Positions 9,248-21,529 of a stretch of DNA of 64,000 nt are shown piece after piece. Every line of letters starts with the position of its first letter. Positions within the stretch are counted from its first letter, which is position 1. Both the position numbers and the translations under genes were made by a program. The notes beneath the pieces are model-generated. The model was not told the DNA's origin and did no database searches. It saw only the letters and a program-made list of their open reading frames with translations. The DNA lies in contig OZ007509.1 of assembly GCA_963931865.1 (NCBI GenBank), positions 509,978 through 573,977 of the forward strand, written 5' to 3'. This DNA is from Axinella damicornis. Its lineage: Eukaryota; Porifera; Demospongiae; Axinellida; Axinellidae.

Positions 9248-12200
9248 TCACTGAGCATGAGGGAGTTCATAAATGTGGGTCTCCTCCCTCTCACCACTCT
9301 CAATCCTTCCATAGGCTGAGCACTCCTTCATAGGAATCTCCGTGGCCTTAGGTGTGGCCCTATGTATACAAATGATATACAAAATCATGATGATCGTACA
9401 TGGTATTCATTCCTCTTCTCCTATATATCTGGAAATGTCCACACCAAATTCACCAATCACTCAGTAGCAAGAGATCATTCTGTACACGACAAGCTTGCCA
9501 TTGCTGATCGAGTAGCTACATTATTGTTTGTTGTGACCGCAGTGTATTTACTGCTGATCGAGTAGCTACATTATTGTTTGTTTGTGACCACAGTGTATTT
9601 ACTGCTGATCGAGTAGCTACATTATTGTTTGTTTGTGACCGCAGTGTATTTACTGCTGATCGAGTAGCTACATTATTGTTTGTTTGTGACCGCAGTGTAT
9701 TTACTGCTGATCAAGTAGCTACATTATTGTTTGTTGTGACCACAGTGTATTTACTGCTGATCGAGTAGCTACATTATTGTTTGTTGTGACAGCAGTGTAT
9801 TTACTGCTGATCAAGTAGCTACATTATTGTTTGTTGTGACCACAGTGTATTTACTGCTGATCGAGTAGCTACATTATTGTTTGTTGTGACAGCAGTGTAT
9901 TTACTGCTGATCGAGTAGCTACATTATTGTTTGTTTGTGACCGCAGTGTATTTACTGCTGATCGAGTAGCTACATTATTGTTTGTTTGTGACCACAGTGT
10001 ATTTACTGCTGATCGAGTAGCTACATTATTGTTTGTTTGTGACCACAGTGTATTTACTGCTGATCGAGTAGCTACATTATTGTTTGTTTGTGACCACAGT
10101 GTATTTACTTGTGTCATCTTTAATATTGAGCTGCATGCAATAGGGAAAGAGTATTGTTCACAACACCGGTTCATTATGCTGACTTTACCTTTGCTGGTGC
10201 AAGATGATGGCGGACTCTACAATGACCACTGCCAGGAGGACCAGCACTGCTGCAATGGCAACTCCCGCCACCACTGTCCAAGCGGCTGTGTACTGGTTGA
10301 ATGCGACATCTCCTACGAAGTGACATTGTGTTCACAGCACTACAACTTGTGCTAGCAAGTTCCATATGTAGTCTTGTTCCAGACCAGTCTTATCTAGGAT
10401 TATGCATGCAAGATAAATCTTACCAGGTACAGATGTATTAGCAGGATTGCTGAATGGTCCAGTCACCCCATTAGGTGAAAAAGCTACCACTCGGAATGTG
10501 TACACAGCAATGTTTGGAGTGAGGCCTGAAATAGTTTGAGCTATACCATCAGATGTTACATTCTGCACAGCACCACCAATCATATAATGATACTGCACAA
10601 GGTAGTGGGCGACTGCTCCACTTCCATTGAAGCACTGAACCTCACTCCAGGAGACTGTCACGGTGGTGGAGTTCACTGGACTGACCACAACCAATCGTGG
10701 AGCTCCTGTACAAGCAGAAGTGAAGTATTATTTAGGCAGGAGTGGTAGTGTAGATGCCAGTATTATAGCCTAAGACACATCAGATTTACCTCCCAGTGTG
10801 ATGGCTTCACTGAACGGGCCAGTTCCATTGGTGTTCACTGCTGCCACTTGGAAAGCATACTCAGTGTTTGGAGTAAGACCATCAATGATGCTTCCTGTTG
10901 TCACTACTGACTTGGTCCGCTGCACATCTCTGTCAGGACCACAGGTTGCATAGTACCGCACAACATAGCCAGTGATTGGTCCATTTTGTTCAACACAAGG
11001 GACCTCTCTCCAGTTTAGGGATACTTCAGTGGATTGTACAAATGAGATCTCCAACGGCTGTGGAGCTCCTGAGGGGACTGAGTGAGCAAAATGATGTTGA
11101 TTTGGTTAACACACATTCATCGTTGCATACATACATACTTACCTGCTGTGAAGGTCATTGCATACACGGGACCAGTAGAGAGCACTCTACCTCCTCCAAA
11201 CCCAGTCTGGTTGACAGTGAAAGTGTAGTTGATGCCTTCTTGGAGCTCATCAAATGTGTATTCAGTATGACTGATATTCAAACTGTCCTCATCAACATAG
11301 GTCCCACATGTCCCCCTGTAGTGTATATGGTATTGCTGTGTGTCACAGGGAGCCACCCATGTCAAATACACTGAGGTAGGAGACAGCACAGCTGCTGAGA
11401 GATTCTGTGGTCCTGCAGTGATAGACATCACACCATTAGCTAGCTACTACAGACATCCAGGACTCAGCATATACCTAGTAGTGGAAGTAGCACTGTCATT
11501 GCTGCACTCTCTCTCCTGTGCTCTCCAGCAGTGGCCACCACAGTGATGGTGTAGCGTGTGTTACACTGGAGACCAGTGAGGATGGTCTCAGTTGCTGCTG
11601 GGTCCCTGAGCTGCAGGGAGGACTCACCACCTCCCTCAGGATGGTAGGTCACATCGGTGGTGTTGAAGCAGCTGGGAGCTGGTCCTAAACTAGTCCACTG
11701 CCATGCTACCCTGACACTTGAGACATTCATGACCTGAACAGTGACCTCAGTGGGAGTGGGAGGGGCTGGAGGGGTATAGAAGATAAGATACAAGTGTATA
11801 TACTCCGGCTAATTCTTACAACTGTAAGGCAGTACCTCTTGCTGGTAGAGAAGCCACTCTGATGGAACTGCTAGTACGTAACACACTACCCTGAGCATGA
11901 ACACTGATGTTGTACTGTGTGCTGCACTGGAGGTTGGACAAGGTGGCACTGGTTGCTGTTGCATTGTCCACTGTGTACATCATTACCAGGGGGTGTCTCT
12001 CAGGTTGATAGTGAATGACAACACTGGCAACACACATGAGCAGACCCTGACGTGACCACTCCCACAACACTCCGATACTTGTGTTGTCTGCAGTGGTTTT
12101 AGCTGTAACTCTGATTGGGGCTGGTATATCTGCAAATTGGTATAACACCATCAAGTTATAAAGTTGCTATCACACTAGCATGCACCCTCATTACAGTATA

Positions 12201-13913
12201 TGACTATCGTATAATTATTGGGATATTTTCATGTTGAAAATTGACACGTTGAAAACTTTTCACGAACTGATTGAAACATTTGCAAGTTTTCGTTAACAAC
12301 CATCAACATTGTCCATGGTTACATGCTGTACTTGCCGTACATTCACTCACACGCCGACACATCTTGGGGCTGCCTGTTCCAGCCCGCTCCTTTGCACTCG
12401 AATTTTGAAACTCTCGGTTGCTTGAGCAATACTGGAGTCAGGCTGGAAGTCCATCGTTCAAAGTAGCGAAACAGAGCCATGCACAACTTGTGCAGCAATG
12501 TACACAGCCAAAAGTAAAGCCTTGGTATTCTTAACTTTTCACGCGATAAATTTTCATAGCATTTGCGAAAATAATTCCCAATATACAGTATAGTGACTTG
12601 ACCTCCAACAAACACTTGTACTTGGTTGCTGTCCAGTACACCAAGTGAGGCATCGTCTATCGCCATCATTTTTACAATCTCTCTCCTGTGCTTTCCAGCA
12701 GTGGCCACCACAGTGATGGTGTAGCATGTGTTGGACTGGAGGTCAGTGAGGATGGTCTCAGTTGCTGCTGGGTCCCTGAGCTGCAGGGAGGACTCACCAC
12801 CTCCCTCAGGATGGTAGGTCACACGGGTGGTGTTGAAGCAGCCAGGAGCTGGACCTGAACTAGACCACTGCCATGCTACCCTGACACTTGAGGCATTCAT
12901 GACCTGAACAGTGACCTCAGTGGGAGTGGGAGGGGCTGGAAGGTGATGGGTTACAACTGTGTACTGATACCAACAAAAAAGTCAGTGCTAATATACAATG
13001 TACCTCTTACTGGTAGAGACATCACTCTGGTGACACTCCTTGCACCAGTCGTATTACCGCTGGCAAAAACACTGATGGTGTACTGTGTGTTGCACAGGAG
13101 GTTGGACAAGGTGGCACTGGTTGCTGTTGCACTGTCCACTGTGTACATCATCAGAGAGCCTCCCTCAGGTTGGTAGTCAACTCTAACACTGTCAAGACAC
13201 ATGAGCAGACCCCGAACTGACCACTCCCACAACACTCTGATACTTGAGTTGTCTGCAGTGACTTCAGCTCTCACTAGGTGTGGGGCTGGTATATCTGTGA
13301 TATGCATGAATATTGCACATCATTTATGGAACTTGCTCACTATAGCTATAGCTAAGTTACATGTACAGACAATGACTTTATGTACCTCCAACATATACTT
13401 GCACTTGATGGCTCCTCGAGCTCCTCAGTGTACCAAGTGAGGCTACTCCAGTAACCACCACTCTGATGTAGTAGGTTGTATCACACTGGAGACCAGTCTG
13501 AATGACCTCAGTGTCTGATGCACTGGTAGTTGTGAAGGATCTCACTACACTCCATGGCCAACGGCTACTAGTTCTGAACTCCACTGTGACAGATGCCACA
13601 CACTCAGGTGGTACTGTTGTGCTCCAGGTCACTCTAGCACCAGGAGTTGAGCCATCTTCTCTCTCAGCACTCACAATAACAGTACGCAGTGAAAAGTCAG
13701 CAGCTGCATGGATGATGGCTGCCATTCAGCTAGAATTAATCTTACACCGAAACAAGGTAGCTATAGCTAGCTACCTCCCAGCAGTAAGTTACAATGTGTA
13801 TACAGTTATAGGTAAGCACCTGAGAGGGAGCATGTCTGTCCTCCAGCTAGCATCCAGCAGCTGCAGCTGCTCAGCACCAACAAAGCAGTCAGAGCGAGCC
13901 ACGACGTCGACAT
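9248..13913 (-). CDS. FN3-domain transmembrane receptor, locus B (eight FN3)
   Basis: Exons: signal 13913-13820 (MSTSWLALTALLVL); FN3-1 13703-13386; FN3-2 13294-13004; chimeric FN3-3/FN3-1 12935-12603; FN3-2b 12129-11836; FN3-3b 11765-11475; FN3-4 11412-11143; FN3-5 11068-10790; FN3-6 10705-10424; TM 10312-10189; tail 9346-9248. Every FN3 exon is a multiple of three, so phase 1 holds throughout. The third FN3 exon starts as an FN3-3 (NASSVRVAWQW) and ends as an FN3-1 (ASLGVLDSNQVQVFVGG), with a weak GTCAAG donor. Domains 2 and 3 are thus duplicated. The TM exon is the type-1 form; the tail reads SAYGRI and THIYELPHAQ-stop. As in A, a small exon between TM and tail is needed to fix the phase and was not found. 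Probably a functional long paralogue. Confidence 0.75.
9497..10110. repeat. Intronic minisatellite, ~51-bp unit, about 12 copies
   Basis: Expanded version of the array at 2766-2975, in the TM-to-tail intron of locus B. Units differ by TGTTTGTTTGTGACC versus TGTTTGTTGTGACC and by CGAG/CAAG. Confidence 0.85.
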
Positions 13914-13949
13914 TCCAGCAAAACATGCAACAATACTTCAATAGCCAAT

Positions 13950-14835
13950 TTGTAGTCTTGCACTTTTGTGATGTAATAATTACATACCGCACTTCAAGAG
14001 TTTACGTCTCAATGTAAACTCCTTGTAGCTAGAGCACTTTAGCAAAGACTTGTTCAGGAGTGGCTCAGCACATTTACCTTTTAAACAATGCAAGGTATTA
14101 TCCTAAGAGCATGAAGGTGGGATTAGGCAACAAGTATTATAAGATACTGCAGGGCTCCTGTGTGACATTCACCAGGCTTGCAGGCTATAACCTGAACATG
14201 TGTATGTAAATCAACACCAGCTAGTACCAACCAGTATATAGCTACCATGAATGTGCCACCCCATCAGCTGAGCATACAGCTGCAACATGCATGACTGCAC
14301 TGTTAACTGCATGTACTGTAGCAGGATATATCGATTTTGTTCTTTATGATGAATGTTGCTTAGGTCTATAGCACTCCTCATGTGGGTTCAATTTGATATT
14401 GATACTAAAACGTACAACATATTTATTCTGTCAAAAACAATGATGAATGGCTTGTCATATACTCCACCTCTTGAAAAAGCAAAGAAAACTGAGGAAATTA
14501 AACACATCCTCCAATTCTTAAATTGTTGTGCACCTTAATTTGCTCCTGCTCCTCTTTCTCCTCCACTCCTTCATACATGCAGGTGCGCGTGTACCATGAT
14601 CACCGACAAGATCTCCAGTGAGGTGCATGCTACAAACTTATAGTTGCTGACACACTACCGTGTAGCTATATCTCCTCCACAACCCCACCTCATGCATGCC
14701 ATGGAGCTCCCTTCTCCTGCCCAGTGACTCAAGAGTACTCAATGTATAGTGACCACACATTCATGGTTTAACCTGCTGGAGTGGTCAACATCCATAATCA
14801 TGCTGAGATGTAACCTGAACTGGCTACACTGCAGG
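13950..14835. other. Intergenic DNA upstream of locus B
   Basis: Similar to the 5' flank of loci A, C and H, including the conserved GGTGGGATTAGGCAACAAG segment. No supported gene. Confidence 0.5.
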
Positions 14836-14838
14836 GTT

Positions 14839-14927
14839 GCAGAATCCTTAGACCTCAGAGCCCAGTGTGCTCCTTATATGGAAGGCACTGAGCTCTGAGG
14901 TCTACTACATTGTTGCAAGGATTCTGC
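14839..14927. repeat. Intergenic hairpin repeat, copy 3
   Basis: Right arm complete; left arm has lost about 20 bases after GCAGAATCCTTAGACCTCAG. Confidence 0.7.
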
Positions 14928-15059
14928 AAACATGGAAATAACAATAGTTTAATATTAATGGCAGGACCACCCACCCAACTAGGAGTGGTTTAGCTACTGA
15001 GTGATCATTGTCGAGAACACTCACATGTCACCTTTACTTAAATATTCTTACAATATATA

Positions 15060-15650
15060 GCTACGGGCCTAGGTACTAATAACTTATCAGTAGCTACGTG
15101 GTAGTAACTTCCAGTAAGAGTTTATCGGCAATTGCACAGTTATTGTGGGAGTTGATTGCAAGGATGCTGGATGTGGATGCTGATTGCAAGGCTGTCTTGA
15201 TGTTGTATCGTCTGCACACCTGTCTCATGTCCTCAGTCACTGGTTGTGCCCGTAAGGGAACAAAATTTAATGCTCTTTGCTTCAGACTCTTCAGTTGGTT
15301 CTGCTGCAGTACTGGGTTTGCTAGCTGTCTTATATGTGCCATACCTTCTCACCAGCTTGTCGACACGGGGAGCTAGCTAGGGATTTTGTCAAAAATAATA
15401 CACTCCTGGTGCATATATACAAGTGTACAAGTACATGGAAGAGGAAAAAGTATTATACAAAATATGAAACAAGCAGAATAGGCAAAAAATAAGGGTTAGG
15501 GTTAGCTAGGGATGCTTTTTTTTTTCTTTCTAATAATTTCATTGCAGCAGTGCCAGCAACAGGGGTTACATGAGTAGCAGTAAGCTAATACAGGCATGCA
15601 ACCGTTACAAAATTACAAAAATAGCAGTGAATGTTTGAATGAAGATAAAG
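15060..15650. other. Non-coding stretch with a receptor-tail remnant at its start
   Basis: About 15105-15152 resembles the 3' flank and the last bases of the receptor tail exon (AGTTTATCGGCAATTG then TTATTGTGGGAGTT), after which similarity stops. So the cluster breaks off here, where the LINE-rich middle region begins. No gene seen. Confidence 0.45.
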
Positions 15651-15655
15651 ATGAA

Positions 15656-17050
15656 CTATATACTCACAGAGTCCCCAGGTAACATGTTCCACAATGATAT
15701 TGCGTGAGGAAAGAACGAGTGCTGGAACTGGGAAGTCCTGGAGTACAGGGGCTGGAGAAGCTGGGAGTTGTCAGATCTAGTACTGTAGTGGAGTTCTCTC
15801 AGCTTGACAGGTGCTGCAGGAAAGTCTTCCAAACCATGCATGATTTTGAATAGGTGACATAACTTGGCCTGGGAACGGCGTTCTGAGAGAGGAGGGAGTT
15901 GTAGGTGACTCAGCAGTTCATCATGCGAGAGGGACCAGTTCTTGGCACAAACTTTTAGTGCAAATCTCTGTGTTTTCTCCAGCAGATTGATATCCTTAAT
16001 AAGATAAGGATCCCAGACTGCAGCCGCGTATTCGAAGTGGGGGCGAATGTAAGTCCCATAGAGTTTAGTTAGGGTACCGGGAGAGGAATATCGATAGAAT
16101 CGGCGATACAGTAGCCCAGTCAGTTTCCTAACTTTTGTGCTCACACGAGTTACCTGGAGGGACCAGGACGTGTCTGAGGTTAGCATGATTCCAAGGTATT
16201 TGACTGAGTTGACCTGGTTTAAGGGAGAAGTGCCCAGATACAGCAGAGGTGGGGGATTAGAGAGTGAATGCCTGCGGGTAACAAACATCAGGCAACATTT
16301 ACCAAAGTCGAGTAGTTGTCATCCACCTGCTGAGAAATAGCTGTAACATCATCCTGAAGTATGTTGTAGTCAGCTGGGACATAAATGGTGCGATAGAGAG
16401 TCATGTCATCAGCAAACAGGGAGATTCTGCTATATGGAGAAATTCGAGTTGCAACATCATTGATGTATACTATAAAGAGGAGTGGGCCTAACACTGAGCC
16501 TTGCGGTACACCGGAAATAACAGGAAGGCAGGTAGATTGCTCACCCCCAACAACAACAAGCTGAGATCTGCCCATCAGATAACTGTGAAGCCATGCAATG
16601 ATTCTTGGGTCCAAATGAAGCGCAGCCAGCTTGTCCAACAGGTGAACATGTGGGACACTGTCAAAAGCTTTACGTATGTCGAAGAAAATTGAGCAGACTT
16701 TGTTTCCACCATCAAGTGCCTGGGACCAGTTGTGCGTAATTGAACAGAGTGCAGAGGTGGCTGACCGATGGGACATAAAGCCCCATTGGCATGGAGATAT
16801 AGGTGCATTTTCAGCAAGGAAGTTGGAGACAACTGTGTGGACATGGCGTTCCAATACTTTACTGACAATTGACAAAATCGATATTGGTCTGTAGTTAGTG
16901 GGGGTGGCTTTGTCACCCGATTTATGGATTGGAACTATCCTTGCAAGTTTCCAGGCTTGTGGGTAGCATCCTGATGCTATTGAGCGGTTGAATAGCTTTG
17001 TCAGGCTGGGCACAATGGAATAGGCAGTCGATTTCAGCAACCACAGAAGC
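15656..17050 (-). mobile_element. 5'-truncated LINE, reverse-transcriptase fragment 1
   Basis: Minus ORFs 17061-16288 and 16288-15656 encode one non-LTR reverse transcriptase broken by a frame change. Visible motifs: NYRPISILS, motif A FFDIRKAFDSVPH, SGVPQGSVLGPLLF, and motif C LFADDMTLYR. The second ORF gives the usual C-terminal LINE region (HFEYAAAVWDPYLI, LLEKTQRFALKVCAK). The catalytic aspartates are kept. No endonuclease region is attached; the 5' end stops at about residue STAYSIVPS. Best described as CR1/jockey-type by motif style; clade not certain. Probably dead. Confidence 0.85.
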
Positions 17051-17054
17051 ATTG

Positions 17055-17286
17055 ACAGCAAGTCGTTTCATATCGCTAGGTGCTTTCTTAGTCGAGATAA
17101 CCTAACACAAGTAATCACGTGTCACAGGCCCAATTTAATGACAGAGAGGCTGCGTGTATACCTAGCTTCCGTTCTTACAAGGGTGAAGAAACTAAATAGC
17201 CTAATGCAGTAACAACACAAGCATCGATAGCAAGTAGTTTCATCTCTCTGGGTGCTTCCTTGGTCAAGATAACCTAACACAAAGTA
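17055..17286 (-). repeat. Two exon-like direct repeats (17055-17111 and 17224-17286)
   Basis: Both read on the minus strand from a TGTTAG/GTTATC junction that looks like a splice acceptor. The open frames match: VILTKEAPREMKLLAIDA versus VISTKKAPSDMKRLAVNA. The lower copy runs into the LINE. They could be duplicated exons of an unknown gene or part of an older repeat. Confidence 0.3.
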
Positions 17287-17299
17287 AGCGCAATGCGGA

Positions 17300-18670
17300 T
17301 TACGTAGTAAATTTATATTGCCGTTTCCAATCCACGTTCAGTTTTAATTATCCTTGCACCAACGAAATAAATAAACGCCGCGGCGTCTATTCGCGGAAAT
17401 ACTATTGGTTTCTTGTGAAGTAACAGAAGTTTTATGAGTCTGAATCACTGTCTGATGTATGACAACCTCCATGCGGTATGGACCCTATATGGTAGACATG
17501 CCCAAAGCAGATCACTGCCATACACATGTACAGCTGGGGCCGCATGCAACAACTGGTCGGATATGTAGCTAGCTATGCAAAGTATGCATTTGTAGGGCAG
17601 TTACATTTCACTAACAGGCATAATCGCAGCTGCAAAGGAATTGAAGGGCCCCAGGGGTTAGAAACTTTTATGGAAGAGTGTGCCTGGTACCGTCTTGTGA
17701 TGAATACAGGTATTGTAACAGCAGTCTGTACAAGCGCAAGAAGGAAATGACACCCAAGAGGTTAAAGGAGTTGAGTCTGCCCAAGTTCTCGAGCCCACTC
17801 AATGGTGATGGCCATTAGTAAGATTCTGGTATTTGCCCCAGAAATCCAATGAACAATGTGAAATGATACCCATGCAGTTGCTTTGCAAGAACGGCAGGCT
17901 AGGGAAGAAGGTTTGAAGATGGTAAGAAAGTATTGTAGGAAGGTCTCCTTTGTCTTTGGAAACGGAGTACTGGGATTCCTTTTTGTCTAGTAAAAGTCAT
18001 TCAGGTCCTTTCATTCATCCATGCCATTAGTGAGTGTGAGTGCCACACACGACCATAGTTGTCACTCCGGTAACCATAGAATAAACCTCCAACAAAATGA
18101 TGCTCTTCACAGCCACAGAAGGCAAGATAGCTTACTGCAGTCCATCTAAACCCAATTCCTTCTGCACTGGGGTGTCAATAAATGCAAACATGTGAAATCC
18201 AAATGCTAGACCTGCGAGAAAGTAGCCAATGATTTGAAGTGGGCAAAACCCAAGATATTGCCAACATAACCTTCCCATTTGCAACACCTTCACTGTCATC
18301 TTCAGTACGGTTGACAGATGAGTACCTTCCTGCTGTTAGAGTGCCCATTATCAGCTGAAATAATAGCCATATAGAGGATAGCATTAGTGCATGCTTGTAT
18401 TGAAACTAATCCGTGTTGTTACAGGTCTTTCTGGTGAGATTGTGTTAAGATCACTTTACTGGTTAAGCCTGCATAACCCTGCCTTATGGGCTGTATCTGG
18501 TGCCGGAAAGGTCCAACCTGGTCGACAACCCCCTCTCCCATCAACCAGCCTTAGCTACACCCTTACAGTTACCACAGTTCTCTGATAAAATTATCTTCTC
18601 CAAATTTATACCTCTTGGCTAGACGTAGATTAACTTAATAGATCTGCAGCAGTAGCTAAAGTTTTAACAA
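17300..18670. other. No gene recognised
   Basis: About 1.4 kb without a conserved reading frame, splice-linked exon chain or repeat that I can identify. Short ORFs here look random. Confidence 0.4.
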
Positions 18671-18675
18671 AATTA

Positions 18676-19600
18676 ATGGCCATGATGCCAAAAACTGAAA
18701 TGATGAGTCGACACAAACTGTGTGTCACCTTGTCCTGATTTATTGTATTAGTATTAGCATTCACTTGCTAGTTCCTGTTACCTCGTTACCACTCTATATG
18801 CATGGCGGTTTCTTGTATAGAAGAAAAAATTATCATGAGCTAGCTAGCTATAGACTTCCATGCTGTAAAAGCAGCACAGTAAATTGGTGCTACAATACAT
18901 CAGCAGACCTTGATGACAAATTTATTCAAGTTCAAGAGCACAAACAGTGACATCATGTCAAACCAATCAGGACGAGTTGGGTATATACCAACTAGCAGTA
19001 GTAACTTGAGAGCACAATGGTAGTATACATTAAGTGACGCCAATATAGTGATGAGCTTACACAAACAGTGTATGACCATCCTGTCTTGAGGAGCTAGCTA
19101 CAGCTAATTAGCTGTAGACTTGCGTGCTATAGTATAGTAGCTACAATGCATCAGCAGACCTTGATGACAAATTTCATGTGCACACGGACCGTGACATAAT
19201 GTCAACTTGAACCGGTACCAAGCAGGACGACTCGGGTACACGAAGACCAGCCTAGCAGTAGTAAAGTGTAAAAGAACAATGCTATAGTATACATTACAGG
19301 CACGGCCATCACACCAATAGTGATGAGCTTACACAAACAGTGTGTGACTGGTTATAGTCTTGATGAGCTAGCTACAGTTAATTAGCTGTAGACTTGCATG
19401 CTACTACAATGCATCAGCAGATCATGATGACAAAGTTCATATGCACACGGATGGTGACATAATGTCAACTTGAACCGGTACCAAGCAGGACGACTCGGGT
19501 AGACCAGCCTAGCAGTAGTAAAGTGTAACAAGGCTATAGTATACATTACATACATGGCCATGACGCCCCAATAGTGATGAGCTTACACAAACAGTCATAC
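18676..19600. repeat. Three degenerate tandem repeats of 250-360 bp
   Basis: Each unit contains GATGAGCTTACACAAACAGTG, then GAGCTAGCTACAG, ATTAGCTGTAGACTTGC, ATGCATCAGCAGA, GATGACAAA, and AACCGGTACCAAGCAGGACG, ending in GCAGTAGTAAAGTGTA. Units 2 and 3 are close to each other, unit 1 is more diverged. The array ends about 130 bp before the ATG of the gene at 19738. Confidence 0.75.
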
Positions 19601-19737
19601 AGTTCATGACCTTTGCTGAGCTCACTAGCTACGTGCCGGGCACAAGGTTACCTTATATAGTAGTGGTGAATGGGTATAAAAGTTACCAGTACCTGGTATT
19701 GTTGAAGGTACAAACAGCACTGAGACATAACGTAGCT

Positions 19738-21522
19738 ATGACCACTCACAGTGCTTTACTTGCACTCCTTGGTTTGAGCCTGCTCTGTCAGTATGCATCT
19801 GCTCAGCCGTTGCTCACAGCAAAGAATTCTGATGGAGCATGTCACTGCAACTTTTCATTGGCCCTCAACATTCCACCTTGTGTGTGCAGTGGAGTGGTGG
19901 AAGTAGTTGAAGAGAACAAGCGACTGAAAGAGGAGATCAAGGGGCTGGTTGAAGCAAGCTGCTTTGGAGAAGGGCAAAGTAAGCATGTTGGCAGCTGCAT
20001 GTGTGTATGCTGTGTACAGATGGCGGATGGTAGTAGCTATGTTGATGTAGCTTGGTTAATTGTAAGTGCATAAGATAGGCAGGTTATAGGTAATCAATAG
20101 CTAGCTATATAATGACACAGAGAAATTGTAACATCTGTGCATGTTCATTCCCAGAAAGAGATTTGTTTAATTGCTGCATGCAATTTTGATTCAGATTCTT
20201 CAGATTCAGCAATGCACATTAGGGTAGAAGGTGTTCGCTGGACACGGTTCTGGTGGTACAGTCCTGCCAATGGGTGGCCAACTGGTGAAACAGACATTCT
20301 TGGCGGTAAGTACATGTGCATATATATAGCTATAGCTACCTTAGTGTACTGTAATTTGCTACTGCATTTGATCCGACCCAAATTGATTTCACAGACATTT
20401 CAGTGGGAGGATAGCCTGCTGAATTTCCTGAGGGGTAGCTAGCTAGTTCAGGTTTACAGTTGAGAATCTGAGGAATGATAGTTTTGACTTTCCAGATGAC
20501 TATCCTGAAGGATAGCTAGCTCAGATTTTCAGATAGTTTTCATGAAGAGGAAATATGCACATTCCTTATACGTTTATGCACACTAAGTTCTACTCCTCAC
20601 TGTAGCACCCTATGGAGCTTGCAGATCAAATGCTTCATATTGCTTTGGACGTCTTCCTGGTGCACTGAGAGAACGTGACACAGAAATCCTTGCGATTGAC
20701 TTTGCTAGAACCATCTACAGGTACAATCACTGACGGTTTGATGGTGTACTCAGTAGCTATAGCTATATCAGTAGCATAGCTCTTTGTCCTGGTCCATGCA
20801 GGTGGAAGTTTGATCCTCAGAATCCAACAGCTCATGCTGCCTGGAATGCTTTCTACCGTCACCTTGACCAGAGGGTTAAAAATAACCGAGTCTGGGATCC
20901 ATATGTCATAGCTGGTGAGTGAAACATCTGGGGGAGTCTGTACTACTGCATGCTTTGCCATTGCGCCCACAAACACAGCTGGTGTGCAGCACTTGCATCC
21001 ATTCTTTGCTACTGATTCATGTCTATTCTGTAACTGTTTGAACAGGCCCAACTCCAAATGTCCCTCAGGACAGTTTCATGTACCGAAGTCAGAATGGAGT
21101 GAAGTCTGTGCTCCTGGATGATGACAATTGTGACTGCTATTCAACACTTAGTATGGGACACGGAATGTGCAATTCAGGTTTCTCAACATCATTTGGGCCT
21201 TCTGGGCGATTTGGGGTGGATCTGCTATATGACACATACTGCCAGACTCCTGATCCTAAGAGAGGTCTAGCCTTGTATTTCAGAGGTTAGCTATAGTTAG
21301 TAGGTACTGGTAGCTATAGCACTGTGCTGTTCAGCCTGCATATTGTTGCATGCATGTACATTTATGGCTGTGGCTGATTTTCTGAAGAGCAGCTGCTACA
21401 GCTTGGCAATCTTGTTGAATACACCACTCTTATTCTACACAGATGATGATGACTGTGAGAGAGATCCCTGTTCATTTGGTAGACGCTGTGTGGACAAGGT
21501 TAACAGTTACCTTTGTGTGTGA
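19738..21522 (+). CDS. Secreted ~299-aa protein with C-terminal EGF-like stretch
   Basis: Six exons: 19738-19978, 20195-20305, 20606-20720, 20802-20914, 21046-21285, 21443-21522, giving 900 nt in frame with GT-AG borders (second-exon acceptor could instead be 20204). Residues 1-22 (MTTHSALLALLGLSLLCQYA) form a signal peptide. Next come a cysteine-rich bit (CHCNFSLALNIPPCVC) and a short coiled-coil-like helix (VVEENKRLKEEIKGLVEA). The central part is rich in aromatic residues (RFWWYSPANGWPTGE) and cysteine pairs and matches no family I know. The C terminus (DDDDCERDPCSFGRRCVD, then SYLCV-stop) is the first part of an EGF-like domain, cut short before its last cysteines. Presumed extracellular. 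It is on the opposite strand to the receptors. Function unknown. Confidence 0.75.
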
Positions 21523-21529
21523 ACAGTCC

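Noticed and set aside
9362..10355. Repeated VATLLFVCDHSVFTADR ORFs
   Set aside because: Translation of the 51-bp intronic minisatellite; no conservation of frame between loci.
15656..17061. Retroviral pol
   Set aside because: Motifs and C-terminal region are those of non-LTR LINEs; no gag, protease, integrase or LTR seen.
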